Source: Pampus argenteus
Taxonomy: Eukaryota > Chordata > Actinopteri > Scombriformes > Stromateidae
DNA: 64,000 bases
Assembly (NCBI GenBank): GCA_036937835.1
Contig: CM072876.1
Location: 3,715,001-3,779,000, forward strand
Direction: 5' to 3'
The notes under the pieces were generated by a model that was not told where the DNA came from, searched no databases, and saw nothing but the letters and a program-made list of their open reading frames with translations. Positions 63,524 to 64,000 of this stretch are shown here, piece after piece. How positions within the stretch are numbered: the stretch's first letter is position 1; every line of letters begins with the position of its first letter. Position numbers and translations under genes: made by a program.

Positions 63524-63527
<4 letters not shown>

Positions 63528-63583
<56 letters not shown>
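63528..63583. repeat. (TA)n microsatellite
   Basis: About 28 AT units. The flanking ORFs on both strands that read YIYIYI are artefacts. Confidence 0.97.
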
Positions 63584-63584
<1 letters not shown>

Positions 63585-64000
63585 GTCAGAACATCAGATA
63601 TATACGTATATTCACTCAACCATTCCTGCATACCAACTCTCAGTAGCAGAAAGGAAGAAGCCTGATGATGAAACTGAATTGCCATTTTATGGTTTATGGA
63701 GTGGTCTTCAATGTGCCTTAAACCAATCACTACTTCCATAAAAGAAACTTACGTGAAAGAATTAATTATTTGTAACAAATGGGGAACTTTAAAGCAATAA
63801 GAAATCTGCTGGCGACAGCAGCAAGTTAAACTTTAATGTTAGAAACCTCAGTGGACACCTGCTCACAAACCTAGAGGATAAAGACATTGTTTAAAACTTC
63901 TCGTCTCATCCTTTAACAGGTGTTTGAGTTGCCTGACCATAACTACACCTTAAAAAGAGTACTTTGTCTATTGTGTATTGCACTCCTATAACATTGTTGG
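63584..64000. other. Window end, no gene seen
   Basis: Mixed AT-rich sequence with no recognisable feature. Confidence 0.4.

Overview
The window looks like teleost fish nuclear DNA. It is AT-rich and intron-containing, with many CA, TA and TCTA microsatellites, Tc1-type transposon debris and foldback elements. Its only confident genes are two adjacent clade A serpins. No bacterial or viral features were seen. Gene names, species and neighbours are judged from sequence reading only; no database search was possible.

Layout. (1) 1-9.4 kb is a serpin cluster on the + strand. Gene 1 (1056-3650, four coding exons, 456 aa) encodes a divergent, probably non-inhibitory serpin. It has a Gly/acidic insertion, lacks the helix F region, and has a non-canonical hinge. 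Gene 2 (6813-8753, four coding exons, 437 aa) is an alpha-1-antitrypsin-type inhibitor with Met-Ser at the predicted P1-P1' and a His/Asp-rich N-terminus. Its noncoding first exon, TATA box and HNF1-like palindrome lie at 6393-6489. Between the two genes are a relic 3' end, a second promoter/first exon, and scrambled pieces of exons 5 and 4 from a lost antitrypsin copy. A third, more decayed promoter copy follows gene 2. The locus has therefore gone through repeated tandem duplication and loss.

(2) About 9.4-64 kb has no gene I can support. It holds microsatellites, a roughly 34-copy 26-bp minisatellite grown inside a Tc1 transposase relic (15885-16930), several MITE-like foldbacks (19789-20533 with a nested insertion; 31455-31884; 34690-34960; 40924-40981), four copies of one interspersed repeat family, and a CAGA-type array (44295-44718). 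One exon-like cysteine-rich block (about 43610-43769, +) is the only coding candidate. The rest could be a gene desert or very large introns.

How the genes work together. Both serpins have signal peptides and are expected in plasma. The HNF1-like site suggests liver expression of gene 2. The pair looks like a classic serpin split: one copy keeps the protease-trapping loop, and the other has lost inhibitory features and may act as a carrier or precursor.
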